Origin: Channa striata | Lineage: Eukaryota > Chordata > Actinopteri > Anabantiformes > Channidae | NCBI GenBank assembly: GCA_033026295.1 | Contig: CM065187.1 | Span: 16,898,388-16,962,387, forward strand | Length of the DNA: 64,000 nucleotides | Direction of reading: 5' to 3' | Shown here: one piece after another, positions 38,275-47,070 of the stretch | Layout: every line of letters starts with the position of its first letter | Position numbering within the stretch: position 1 is the first letter of the stretch | The notes under the pieces: model-generated | What the model was told of the DNA's origin: nothing | The model's input: the letters and a program-made list of their open reading frames with translations, nothing else | Database searches by the model: none | Position numbers and translations under genes: made by a program

Positions 38275-39323
38275 TGTCAGGGACATGACAACCTTGCAGG
38301 GCTTATGAATGTCACTTCACAACTCAACAGTTATTAACATTCCCAGCAGCCCTCTCTCTGTGTCACAGACACTGGGCTTCATAAAATGAGGGGCTTAAAG
38401 TCTTGTCAAAACATTGTTATTTAGTATCACAACTGTGTTTCCTTAATTATAACTTTTATCCCCCCCCCAGCAATTAATTTGCATCATATTATCTTGATTT
38501 GCCTTGTGGCACTCCCATTAAGTTGCCTTTCCTTATAAATATTACCCCATACTTAAGAGATACACCACTTCCTTGTGTTTTTATGACAGTTAACTGAATA
38601 TCTGGCCACGTTGGCTGGATAAAACACATAACTGATGGGCATTTTATTTTTCTGGGAAACAATGAATTTGCTGCAGTATCTGTTTTTGTCAACAAAAAAA
38701 AAACAGATACTGCCACAGAACCACAGAACTTGCATAATGAACACCGTAAATTGGAAGTGACACAGGGGGAAAGAGTAAGCTGTTTTATGACTTGCAAATG
38801 GCATAAAACACATGTAACGCTGAGGCAAGGAAAGAGAGTAAATTTGCAAATGAGTGGGAACAAGGTTATCACATAACACCAAGTATGCAAATATTAGAGG
38901 AAGCATTTGACCCACAGGGTCTGTGCATCAGGGTTCACGTGTTTACGTCCTTTACGGTCAGTGTGTCCAGCCTACACCCTCTGCTTTATCCCTGCTACGT
39001 CCACATCTTCTGAGGCTCCTCTCAGTCTGCACATTCCAGCCACAGCAGCTCCATGACCCAAACCAGGAATGAGCCTTGGAGCCAGGCTGTGGCTGGATCC
39101 TGGGCTTCAAATCAGTGAAAGCTGCCGGCTCATGTAGCTTCTACCTCCAGTCAGTGATCTTACTCGTGTGTGTCCTCTGTGCCGCTCCCTTTTTTCTGCT
39201 CCTAACAGACAGCTACAAGTCGGAACCCCTGCCCACCGATGTTCTCCCCTTGGGTTCCTACCTTGAGTGCAGCCTCTTGCTGGCCAGATCGTGGTCCACA
39301 CCGTTAGCAGCCGACTGAGCCAT
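19251..39323 (-). CDS. gpsm1: G-protein signalling modulator 1 (AGS3), complete gene
   Basis: GPSM1/AGS3 binds GDP-bound Gi/o alpha through GoLoco motifs as a guanine-nucleotide dissociation inhibitor, and uses its TPR half to bind partners in spindle orientation, cell polarity and trafficking. Fourteen coding exons on the minus strand all have AG/GT borders and matching phases: 39262-39323, 31616-31837, 30722-30857, 30453-30595, 29465-29588, 28450-28565, 28065-28220, 27859-27967, 27614-27728, 24839-24909, 24544-24714, 19943-20096, 19575-19780 and 19251-19451. The sum is 1986 nt, 661 residues; human GPSM1 has about 675. Eight TPR units fill residues 21-356, a linker follows to about 475, then four GoLoco motifs at about 487-503, 539-555, 587-603 and 621-637. 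Words such as LCKAGDF, LVKELGDRAAQGRAYGN and LPGLRITH match GPSM1 rather than its paralogue GPSM2 (LGN). Confidence 0.96.
19575..19780 (-). CDS. gpsm1: gpsm1 exon 13: GoLoco 2 and start of GoLoco 3
   Basis: Residues 527-595. GoLoco 2 is LFDLIASSQSRRLDDQR, followed by NLPGLRITHNNLGHL and FFNMLIKCQ. Acceptor TCTTAG, donor GTAAGG. Confidence 0.96.
19943..20096 (-). CDS. gpsm1: gpsm1 exon 12: GoLoco 1
   Basis: Residues 476-527. It contains FFDLLSKFQSSRMDDQRC. Acceptor TATTTTAG, donor GTCAGT. Confidence 0.95.
20661..20728. repeat. (TTA)n microsatellite
   Basis: About 22 uninterrupted TTA/ATT units. Confidence 0.95.
22240..22745. repeat. Polypyrimidine block followed by purine-rich block
   Basis: 22240-22560 is almost entirely CT-rich (CTCT, CCTCC and TCTCTCTC words). 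22610-22745 is G/A-rich (GGGGG, GGAAAG, GAGAGGAGG). The two could pair as a loose inverted repeat. Confidence 0.6.
24544..24714 (-). CDS. gpsm1: gpsm1 exon 11: linker
   Basis: Exactly 57 codons, residues 419-475, Ser/Asp/Pro-rich (RSKSQLSQPAKRKG, then DDITVQVPPPVP). Poorly conserved linker between TPR and GoLoco parts. Acceptor CTGCAG, donor GTAAGT. Confidence 0.88.
24839..24909 (-). CDS. gpsm1: gpsm1 exon 10: linker
   Basis: Residues 395-418, ARPKFTKRNSMDSVDLWK. It matches the ARPKRTQRLS-type start of the linker in the family. Acceptor CTGTAG, donor GTGATT. Confidence 0.88.
25270..25600. repeat. Possible DNA-transposon-like dispersed repeat
   Basis: TAAAGCCGCAGTGTGTAACG at the left and TAAAGCTGCATATTGTAGCT at the right resemble ends of common non-autonomous elements in fish. 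They are in the same orientation here, so the element boundaries are unclear. Confidence 0.3.
26383..26527. mobile_element. Small element with 14-bp perfect terminal inverted repeats
   Basis: CACCTGGTGGTTTT (26383-26396) and AAAACCACCAGGTG (26514-26527) are exact reverse complements flanking about 117 bp. The interior shows CACCATAACATTAAAACC-type words common in fish repeats. No target duplication is obvious. It lies in gpsm1 intron 9 and is probably a miniature inverted-repeat element. Confidence 0.6.
27614..27728 (-). CDS. gpsm1: gpsm1 exon 9: end of TPR region
   Basis: Residues 357-395. IGDRNGELTARMNVEQLMEAL matches the end of the TPR domain; an acidic, Ser-rich tail (DESDLSPSSSEFE) follows. 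Acceptor TATCAG, donor GTGATG. Confidence 0.92.
27859..27967 (-). CDS. gpsm1: gpsm1 exon 8: TPR 8
   Basis: Residues 320-356, VGEGRACWSLGNAYVSLGN then QALHYARKHLDISKE. Acceptor CAATAG, donor GTGAGA. Confidence 0.95.
28065..28220 (-). CDS. gpsm1: gpsm1 exon 7: TPR 7
   Basis: Residues 268-320, including LSRQLRDQVMEAQACYSLGN and IDYHLKHLHIAQELNDR. Acceptor CCTTAAG, donor GTAGCG. Confidence 0.95.
28450..28565 (-). CDS. gpsm1: gpsm1 exon 6: TPR 6
   Basis: Residues 230-268, RLAIAKEFGDKAAERRAYSN and FLGQFNTATEYY. Acceptor TTTACAG, donor GTGAGA. Confidence 0.95.
29465..29588 (-). CDS. gpsm1: gpsm1 exon 5: TPR 5
   Basis: Residues 188-229, LVKELGDRAAQGRAYGN then NTHYLLGNFVEAIKFHRQ. The KELGDRAAQGRAY wording is GPSM1-like. 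Acceptor CTGTAG, donor GTGAGT. Confidence 0.96.
30453..30595 (-). CDS. gpsm1: gpsm1 exon 4: TPR 4 and insert
   Basis: Residues 141-188, VGEARALYNIGNVFHAKGK, a variable insert (QLWGCTQEPGDLP), then DVRDTLQRATGFYE. Acceptor TCATAG, donor GTATGT. Confidence 0.94.
30722..30857 (-). CDS. gpsm1: gpsm1 exon 3: TPR 3
   Basis: Residues 95-140, TIGDRIGEGKASGNLGNTL then FDEAVVCCQRHLDISQEQ. Acceptor TTTTTTAG, donor GTAAGA. Confidence 0.95.
31616..31837 (-). CDS. gpsm1: gpsm1 exon 2: TPR 1 and 2
   Basis: Residues 21-95, MEASCLELALEGERLCKAGD through EYHKHDLTLAR. The acceptor (CAACTTGCAG) falls one base before the ATG at 31836, so this Met is internal to the full-length protein. It could start a shorter form. 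Donor GTGATT. Confidence 0.96.
32630..32968 (+). repeat. Dispersed teleost retroposon 3' region
   Basis: CTCAGCCCAACCGGTCAAGG, ACTGGAGGTTTCTTCCGTTA, AAGGGAGTTTTTCCTCTCCA and GGCGCTATATAAATAAAGTT then (AATTA)n form a well-known 3' unit found in many fish genomes. The 3' 120 bp match the copy at 4.86 kb. Confidence 0.8.
35485..35660 (+). mobile_element. tRNA-derived SINE fragment
   Basis: A B-box-like GGTTCGATTC at about 35526 is followed by GAGTTGCTCCTGGTGTG and AACTTGTATGGCAG, the usual downstream order in a fish tRNA-head SINE. The 5' head is degraded. Confidence 0.5.
36984..37178. repeat. (GAA)n/(GAAGGA)n microsatellite
   Basis: About 195 bp of uninterrupted purine on the plus strand: pure GAA on both flanks and GGAGAA units at about 37061-37125. 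All long ORFs here are repeat artefacts. The gpsm1 transcript reads it as (UUC)n. Confidence 0.97.
37600..37745 (-). mobile_element. tRNA-derived SINE
   Basis: On the minus strand, GGCTGTAGCTCAGTTGATAA (A-box region) is followed by GGTTCAATTCC (B box) and GTGTCGACGTATTCTTGGGC, then AAGAATTGAACCC. This is the head and body of a fish tRNA-derived SINE in gpsm1 intron 1. Confidence 0.7.
38241..38272. repeat. (TG)n microsatellite
   Basis: About 16 TG units. Confidence 0.95.
39262..39323 (-). CDS. gpsm1: gpsm1 exon 1 with start codon
   Basis: ATG at 39323 opens MAQSAANGVDHDLASKRLHS and the exon ends in phase 2 at a GTAGGA donor. Joined to exon 2 it gives RLHSR-MEASC, matching the RRLYSR-MEASC junction of human GPSM1. 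The start has a good context (GGCTCCATGG). This removes any need to start at the internal Met of exon 2. Confidence 0.88.
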
Positions 39324-39620
39324 GGAGCCGCCGCGGATCTGTCCGCCCTTAACGCTTATTCTCCCGCTTCGAGGCCCCCTTCACTTATTCGCTCCAGAGG
39401 CAGCAGCCTCCTTCCTTCTTTCGTCTCTCTGGATCCGATCGGTGTCTCTATCCCTCACTCCCCCCTCGTTCCCTCTCCTCTTTCCTCATTCACTACAGCA
39501 ATGGCAGCTGGTGAGGAAGTGAGGTATTGCGCAAAGAGTTGCTAAAAAACGCACAGCCCAGCCTCCGAGGCCGCGTCACGCACTGCAACTTTAAATGCGC
39601 CGCTGTCGCGCAACTCGGCA
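39324..39620 (-). promoter_or_regulatory. gpsm1: gpsm1 5' UTR / promoter region
   Basis: GC-richer and CpG-containing compared with the AT-rich flanks, directly upstream of exon 1, with no TATA box seen. ORFs inside it are not recognised. Transcription start unknown. Confidence 0.5.
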
Positions 39621-42552
39621 GCACTTTTCACGCTTAAATATTGTCAAATTTCGATGCAGTGTTGTTGGTACCACAGCGATGCCTATGCTAAAAATATGCG
39701 TTTTTCGATATGAGTTCTTTAGAGTAGGCAACAGCTGTGAGGGTGACAGGATGAGATGTGTTTTTAACGGTTTAGAAAAACTACCGAGCACTAATTAACA
39801 CTAACTAGAACACAAATGAATGAAGTCCAGGTTTTAGACTGATCCACACTTAACGTGAGTAGAGGCTGATCCTTGTAGTGTCTGCATGTGGATTGGTGAA
39901 AATCAGTTTATACATTACAGCCCCTAATGCAATGTATAAAACAACGTTATAATAATACATGACTCTAAAGCTCCTTGTTCCCCTGCAATGCCCTATGAAT
40001 ATTACAATTTGCTGTTGCTTTTGCTTAAAGTTAGAAAATAAAAATATTACATGATGAATACACTTTAGGACCAAAGCCAGGAATAGTCTGAAATGGAAAT
40101 TGTATTTGAATTTACCTTTGACGTTTTATTGTTCTAAATCAGCTGTAAACTAAAAATTAATCTCAAATTAGTTCATAAATTAGTTAATAATTTATTCATA
40201 TAAATAGCTCTCTTTATTGGACACTGGACTGTCATAGAACTATGGGAAACTTTGCCAGCCTGGCTCACGGTGGTACCGTTTGGATCTGGTGTCCGGACAA
40301 GCGCTGCGTCCTGGATGTGGAAAAACGGCAGAAGGGAGCCAACGATGTTGGATGCGGTTTAATAAAAGAACGAATATTGAATAAAAATCTCAAGGCTCAA
40401 TCTAGAATATTTTGGAGCCGAATTTTGAATTGAAAAACAATCGGATGTTGGATTTGAAGTTCAGTTTTTACAAAAATGAATTACAAAAAAGCAAGAAAAG
40501 TTAGGAAAAGTTTGCACGTCTTACTAGATATTGAACAAAGCCAATTCTTCTGATCGCATCTGTTTCATCTCAGAACACACACATGTATATTAATTAATTA
40601 TGTAGATTTTATCCTTCATACTAATTAGGTAGTAGAACAGTTGCAATATGTTACTTTTGTTATGTGATGGAGTCTGGGTCTTATGAAAGTATCCAGGAGG
40701 AAATTAAACAAAGGAGGAATGTGATGGAGGAGGAGGGACCAGTCACCACTCGCGGTAAATTCAACTTCCCTGATGTTCAATAAAACTAAGATCTGACCTA
40801 AAGTTGAGTTCAGAGTCCTCAGGCAAAAAGAAAGTTCCTCGGTTAGGAAACACACAGCAATCAGGAAACTAACATGCACATTAACAATTAACCAAATCGT
40901 AGCACAGTCAGTATAATTGTAACGTGGTCAAATGTCTATATAACTCAGCGGGTGTTTACAAGGTGTGCGTGAGTATGTAACATGTATATCTAATGTAGAG
41001 AATGAACAGAAGAACATTGGCAGATTAATTTTGGACAACACATTAAACCTTGATTTCTATGGAGTACCATCTGGGGTGCACTTATAAATTCCACAAAAGG
41101 ATGTCACTGTTACGCCACGTTACTCTCTTTCATCACTGTGGTTTATACAATCTACTGAGTTTATTATAACTTAATAGATCTTTATTATATAGTAGACACC
41201 TTTGTATCAACTAAATTGTCTCCTGAACACTGTGGTGTGAATCTTATGAAGGTCGATAGTTTATTTGTACCTGTTTTGGAGTTTGAGTCCAAATGAAAGT
41301 CTTTCACCCGTATTGAGTTGCATGTTATTGTTGTCCTGTTTTTCCTTCTCTGGACATGGCTGCTAACAGTCTTGATAAAAGGATTAGCAGGTGTGAGTTA
41401 GAGGACAGTTTTGATTCTGGGTTAGATGATAAGCAGTGGGGAGTCTTTGGTAGATTTATATTAATTGCGTGAGTTCTAGACAATGTTAATTCACTGCCAT
41501 TGATGTGTATTAATGACCTGAAACCACGTGGATTGGTTGTTGTGAATCACATTCCCATTGGTGTAATGATGAGTTACCTCTGGCAGAAGGAAATAGCTGT
41601 GTCCAAGACACATCCCTTAGTTGGGCCACAATATGTATTTGGTTTGATCATATATTCACTGCTGATAACACCTTAACAACTGAGATCACATTTTTTATTA
41701 TTTATATGTTGTTAAATCCCCATTAGTGCATAGAGGAATGTGACATTACTGAAGAGCAAAGAGTTATAATAAGAAGTGGTTTGAGAAAATAAGTTTTAAA
41801 CAAAATAAGAATGTGTTGTTGGTAGATTCAATCCGACTCTGGATCAGCCGCCCGGCTCTGTGGAGCTCTCAGTTTACACTCTTAGTCTTCTCTGTCAGAG
41901 TTCACCTCAGGTTGATTCCCTCCCTCCAGCCCCTTGGCATGTGCTTGCTGCTCCCAGCTCACATATGCAAATCGGCCTTCCACTCCCTGAGGGGCAGTCA
42001 ACAACTACAAGTGAAGGAAGTCTGTTCTCAAGCTACCTCCTTCATACTGGACAGACTGTATTTGCACTCGGCATTAGATGTCAAAGTGACACTACTGTTG
42101 ACATGTAAGTAGGAAGTTGCTGTAGATGAGCTAGAAAGTTGCTGTCAACTAGTGTTAAAGACTAATGCAGTATTTAAGCCACACACACTCCATGTGCAGA
42201 TTAACATTTTTCCCCTGTGCCACATCTTATTTACTGTGAGTATTCTGCTACTGTCATTACCATATCAGCAAAGCCAACCGAACCTGCAAGCGCAGCAACT
42301 TTCAACTTGCCCAATTAAAATCCCTTCCTTCATTGTGACGCCTCCAGCTGTCTGTATCTGCATATCATGATTATGCTTCCTGTATTTTGATCCTCAAGAG
42401 GGATGGGTTAAATATGCAGGAGTAAATTTCACTGTAACATGTATGTGCAAATGTATATGTGATCAATGTGACAAAAATTAAGGTTCTTCTTCTTCTTCTT
42501 TTTCTACTGTATGTTTCAGAATTCATTTGAGCTATTACAGTAGGTATTCTCT

Positions 42553-42558
<6 letters not shown>

Positions 42559-42588
<30 letters not shown>
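42559..42588. repeat. (GT)n microsatellite
   Basis: About 15 GT units. Confidence 0.95.
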
Positions 42589-42589
<1 letters not shown>

Positions 42590-45500
42590 GTTTTGCAACA
42601 TGTGTCTTGAATTTATCTGATTATATCAAGGTGCAGCCATGCCTAATACACCTTCACCTCACCTTGTTTGGCATCATGGCACGTACTTACTTCCACCATC
42701 ATTGAAAAGCTAAAGAAGCTTGTACTGTCTATATATAAAGAAATTCTATTAAAAATGTCATTGTCAACCCCTAACCCTAACCCTACATTACTGCATTTTG
42801 GATTTGTAATCCTTTAAATAAAGCATTGTCCCATGACCCACAACAAGTATTCAGACATGTGTGGGTTTAAATTTTGAGCAAGTGAGCTTCAACATATCAA
42901 AAGCAATTATTTGCGTAATTTTTGTAGGCCTGAAAATGAACATGGCTGAGTATCAAACATTTTCCCAGATGTTTGTTTTTGGTCATTGAAGGTGACAAGG
43001 TCAGTGCCACATATTTGCCTAAATTTGTTTACTGCCCTAGAAGTAGTGCAGAGTCTGAGATAAACTAGTCTGCCGAATGACTAAATCAGACGTGATGGTA
43101 AATGTTTTAGTTATTTCAGATTTACATAAATATCGTCGATTTTTGATGTTAGGTCAGTTTTATATATTTAAAACTTGTCATAAATTATTGTCAATTCAAG
43201 GTGCTTTACATCAGCAAAAATAGCTAATTGATCAATTCTAATCATATCTAATTGTAGGTACAGTTAGATGACTACTAATGACCTGGGGGCTCTGAACAGC
43301 TCAGCAATATACTGGGTGGTTAGATAATAGAGCAGTTATGACCCTCAGGTTTTTGGACCTTGCAGTAAAACCAGTTTCTTTTCATGCTGGTCCCTCGTGT
43401 GGACTTTTGTCTGTGCAGTACCAGGGATTTACCATCAGAGGGCAGTGTCGCACTAGACAATGACAAAATAAAGGAGCAAAAGAAAATCCCCCATGAGAGT
43501 CTCACGAGCACATGAACAGACCTCACCATGTGCACACTACCACACAATGAAATACAATTTAAATTATTAGCCATGCAAAACTACTACCTTTGCAATTATT
43601 CTTTTTTTGAGACTTTTATATTCAAATAAGTTTTGTCATAATATGCACAATAAAATAATCTTTAAGTTATGCTCATTTGATAATACTTACTACAGATTCC
43701 AGAACTAGATCATTCAGTGTGGTGAGAACTTTACTGCTTGAGAACCGTCTGCCTGCAGAAATTATGTTACTGTGATACTTCACACATGTCATTATTGCAG
43801 TTATTATTTTTAGTGGTAGTAGTTTTTGTCTTTGTAGGTTTTATGGCGTTTTCTTACAGCTAACTGCCTTAAATCTCTTACTTTTTGAAATATCAAATAG
43901 CTGGACATATTCCAGAAATAAATATTTTGGTGAATTATAGAAATTACTTTATTGCATATTGACGCAAAGTGACAAAAAAATATCAGACAACTGTGTATAG
44001 TTATGTACAGCTGTTTTCTAAGCTGATGGACTTGTACTTGTACTTTTTCCAATATTGGCACCAGACTGTTGTGCTGTGATGTTTACTGTCGTGTTGATTT
44101 GGTGGCAATGCATCAGTTTTCATGGCTTACCAGCACTTAATGCTCCTATTTTACGATGTTCGTAAGAAAAAGTTTGCAGGCTACTAAAGTAAGGAGCCAC
44201 ACAACCTCCTTCATTCAACACAACAGAAACCAAAAACTCGGGCTAAGGCAGAATTTAGTGGCTAAATTGACCTTAGATAGATGGACAGACAGACATACAA
44301 TCTATATCAATATAATGTTAATATTTACTGTGAGTGTGAAACGTATTATGTATTAATAAAGTATTAATAATTATTATTTTATTTATTTAATGGTTCCTGG
44401 TTTAACAAACTAAGGTTAATAAGAAAATGTGCCTTTAGAACAAAGTGCCAATAATCTTTAGAGTATGTTTATGCTTTGTTTTTGTCTGATGTGACATGAT
44501 TGGTTTGGAAACCACTTATTTTGATGAAATGCCATTTGTGCAATAAGAATAAGAAGCTCTGATATGAAGCTACTTTATACTCCTGATTTTTTTTCTTTCC
44601 TTGTCATACACTTTGCGTTGTGCTTTCGCAAAAATCCTTGAGCCACATATCAGTTGGATCTTCTGCAAAGGCAGCAATAGCAACAGCTCATTACAGACAA
44701 GGAGCAACAAAAAGCAAAAGAGATTGAGGTAAGCTGATTTCAGATTGAAACAGAGCAATTGGAATTTGTTTCTCTTATGATCCACACCATTTTACAAAAA
44801 CAAATACATCTGCCTGCTTCTGTACTCTTCATAATTATGTATCGGGTACGTCAATTTGCAGTTCTTTGTATTTCAGTGCGTTTAAGTGGAAATGTACTAT
44901 AAAAACCAACAAACTGTAAGTGAAAGACTGTTCAGTCTTGATAGTCAATCACAGCGATTCAATTTACAGTCTGGTTAAAAGCAAATTAATTTCTTTTGAG
45001 CAATATCTCAAATAACAAATTCAGAGATAAAATTAAAATGTAGAAGACACTGCTGTCTGGCATCTTTCTATCGTCTCCAGATCCAGATCCGGTATTTGTC
45101 TTTCATATTTTCCATTCACACCTGCTGTCAGCTGTTCACACTCTGTACGTTAACCAGAGAAAAAAAAAAGAGGGAAATAAAATGCACTTTATCATAGGTG
45201 CTCAGACAGACATTCTTTGTGAATACTGCAATGGCTACACTAAAAGGAACATCAACAGCACAGAAATTAATTTCTCAGTAGAATGGGATTTAATTATTTT
45301 GCTTGCTTCTTTGTTGTATTGACTTGCATTCAGATGCTTGGTTCTGTGTGTGTGATTTGCTGCCATTAGAAGCCTATAGATCTGTATATCAGCATCTAGG
45401 GATTAGTTTGTACCAAAGAGCTTCTTAAAGCGCAAGCTTTAATTTCCCTGTCAATGGAAAAACATATCAGATGTAGACTTACTAAACAGATGTACTAAGG

Positions 45501-46989
45501 AGGGGAAATGTATGTATTTTGTCTATTTACAAGGGTTGTTTTAAATGAGAGACAGGGTGCTTCCATTGTATCTGCTGTAATGTGCTGGGAAAATGTCAGA
45601 GATTCTGCATAGAAAGTCATTGGATCTCTCATGATTAGTTTTTGTTTGTTAGAACCCAAGCTACTGGTCCACTTTTTATGATAATCTTCAAAAACTGAAG
45701 TTCTGCTTCTTAGTACAAAATGGTGGGTCAAATAATATTGACACTTATTCGCAGTCATATTGACATTTACATTTCGGGCTTTTATCCCCAGCAACCTGAT
45801 TCAGTCAGAAGACATTGACAGCAATATGCTGTGAGAAAAAAATTCTGCACACTGTCAAAGAAACTATTTAGAAGTTTCTAAATGTTTATTTAAGTGCATA
45901 GGAAAACGCAGAAAAGGTAGATTATGAACACTTGGGGAGCACTAAAAAGTAGAGCCTTTGTTTGGGTTCATCTGCTGTTTACTGATGCAGTTTGCTGGCA
46001 GAGTGCAGTGTGGAAGAGGGATTGTCGACCTGGATAAAGGTGTGAAGGCAGAAAGATGCTGTTGAGTTGACGTCTGAGGTTCAAAGTTTTGAACCAGAAA
46101 CATATTTGACATGTATTTTCTGATCAGAAATTAGATGTGCTGCTGCTTTTTATCATCTTGAGAGGTTTCTATATTCTGTTGTAGGCCCTGTAGACATCGC
46201 AGTACTGAAGAGGACACTACAACATTTCAAAAAGTGAAACATAGAATTAAAAAAGACCAGATCCCCATTGGATTTGACCCGCCTGCTTCATGTCACTTCA
46301 ATGGTATAAGGAAGTTTTCCTAATTTGCACAACTTGTGTGTATCATCGGCACCAAATGGTTTCACTTCTTATTGGAAGAAAAAGTCATTTTTAAAATTTT
46401 TGCCAACGAAAATGAATAACTGGTTGGTTTGTCCCACTCGAATGTTACAGAGGTTACAAGCGTACAGTATTAAATGAGGATCTAAACATGAAGTAGAAAT
46501 GGAATAAATGCCAGAATCTTCGCATTTGATAAGTCTTCAAAGGAGACTAATGACTGTTACTCTGTCAGCCATAAGTGAGAGATAATGCTTTAACTAAATA
46601 TCTGAACGTCCTGAGATGTTTACAAAGTAGACACCTTGTCACCTAAGCCAGTGAGTTAAAGCTGTATTAAATTTAAAGATAATAAGTTCAGTGTTAAAAA
46701 GTCAGTAAACGACAGTATAAAGTGAAAGAAATTGCTAATATAAAGGGTCACAAAGATGTATAATTAAAGTAGTTCCTTCTAAAACCAGTACAGACTGCTG
46801 AATATGTAAAACCTGAGATGTTGTCATTTGGTAAATGCATAGACTTAGCTTGTTCAGAATATTTGATCTTTCATGTTAGCCAGTCTGAAGATTAATGTAC
46901 CTTGAATATGTACCCTTTTATTCCTTTTTCGATTGGTGTTTGATTTTTTTATATATTTAAAGCCATGTGGTAGTGATCTCAACTTCGCC

Positions 46990-47070
46990 GATCTCGACGC
47001 TGATCTCAACGCCGTGCAAGGTGCTCACCTGATGCACCAGGAGCAACTTGGGGTTCAGTGTCTTAACATT
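46990..47070. mobile_element. SINE fragment
   Basis: GCACCAGGAGCAACTTGGGG then TTCAGTGTCTT is the reverse-oriented body motif of the fish tRNA-derived SINE also seen at 35.5 and 37.7 kb. Both ends are lost. Confidence 0.5.

Larger units (their letters stand above)
31838..39261. other. gpsm1 intron 1
   Basis: A 7.4 kb intron containing the retroposon tail at 32.6 kb, two tRNA-derived SINEs, the GAA tract, a (GT)n run and a 15-bp hairpin. ORFs up to about 110 codons (for example 33592-33924) show no family signature. Confidence 0.7.

Noticed and set aside
40242..40433. Plus-strand ORF beginning MGNFASLAHGG
   Set aside because: No family match, no splice context; the surrounding sequence resembles dispersed repeat DNA but I could not name it.
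42768..42785. Telomere-like CCCTAACCCTAACCCTA
   Set aside because: Under three units; short interstitial runs like this arise by chance or repair and carry no other telomeric context.
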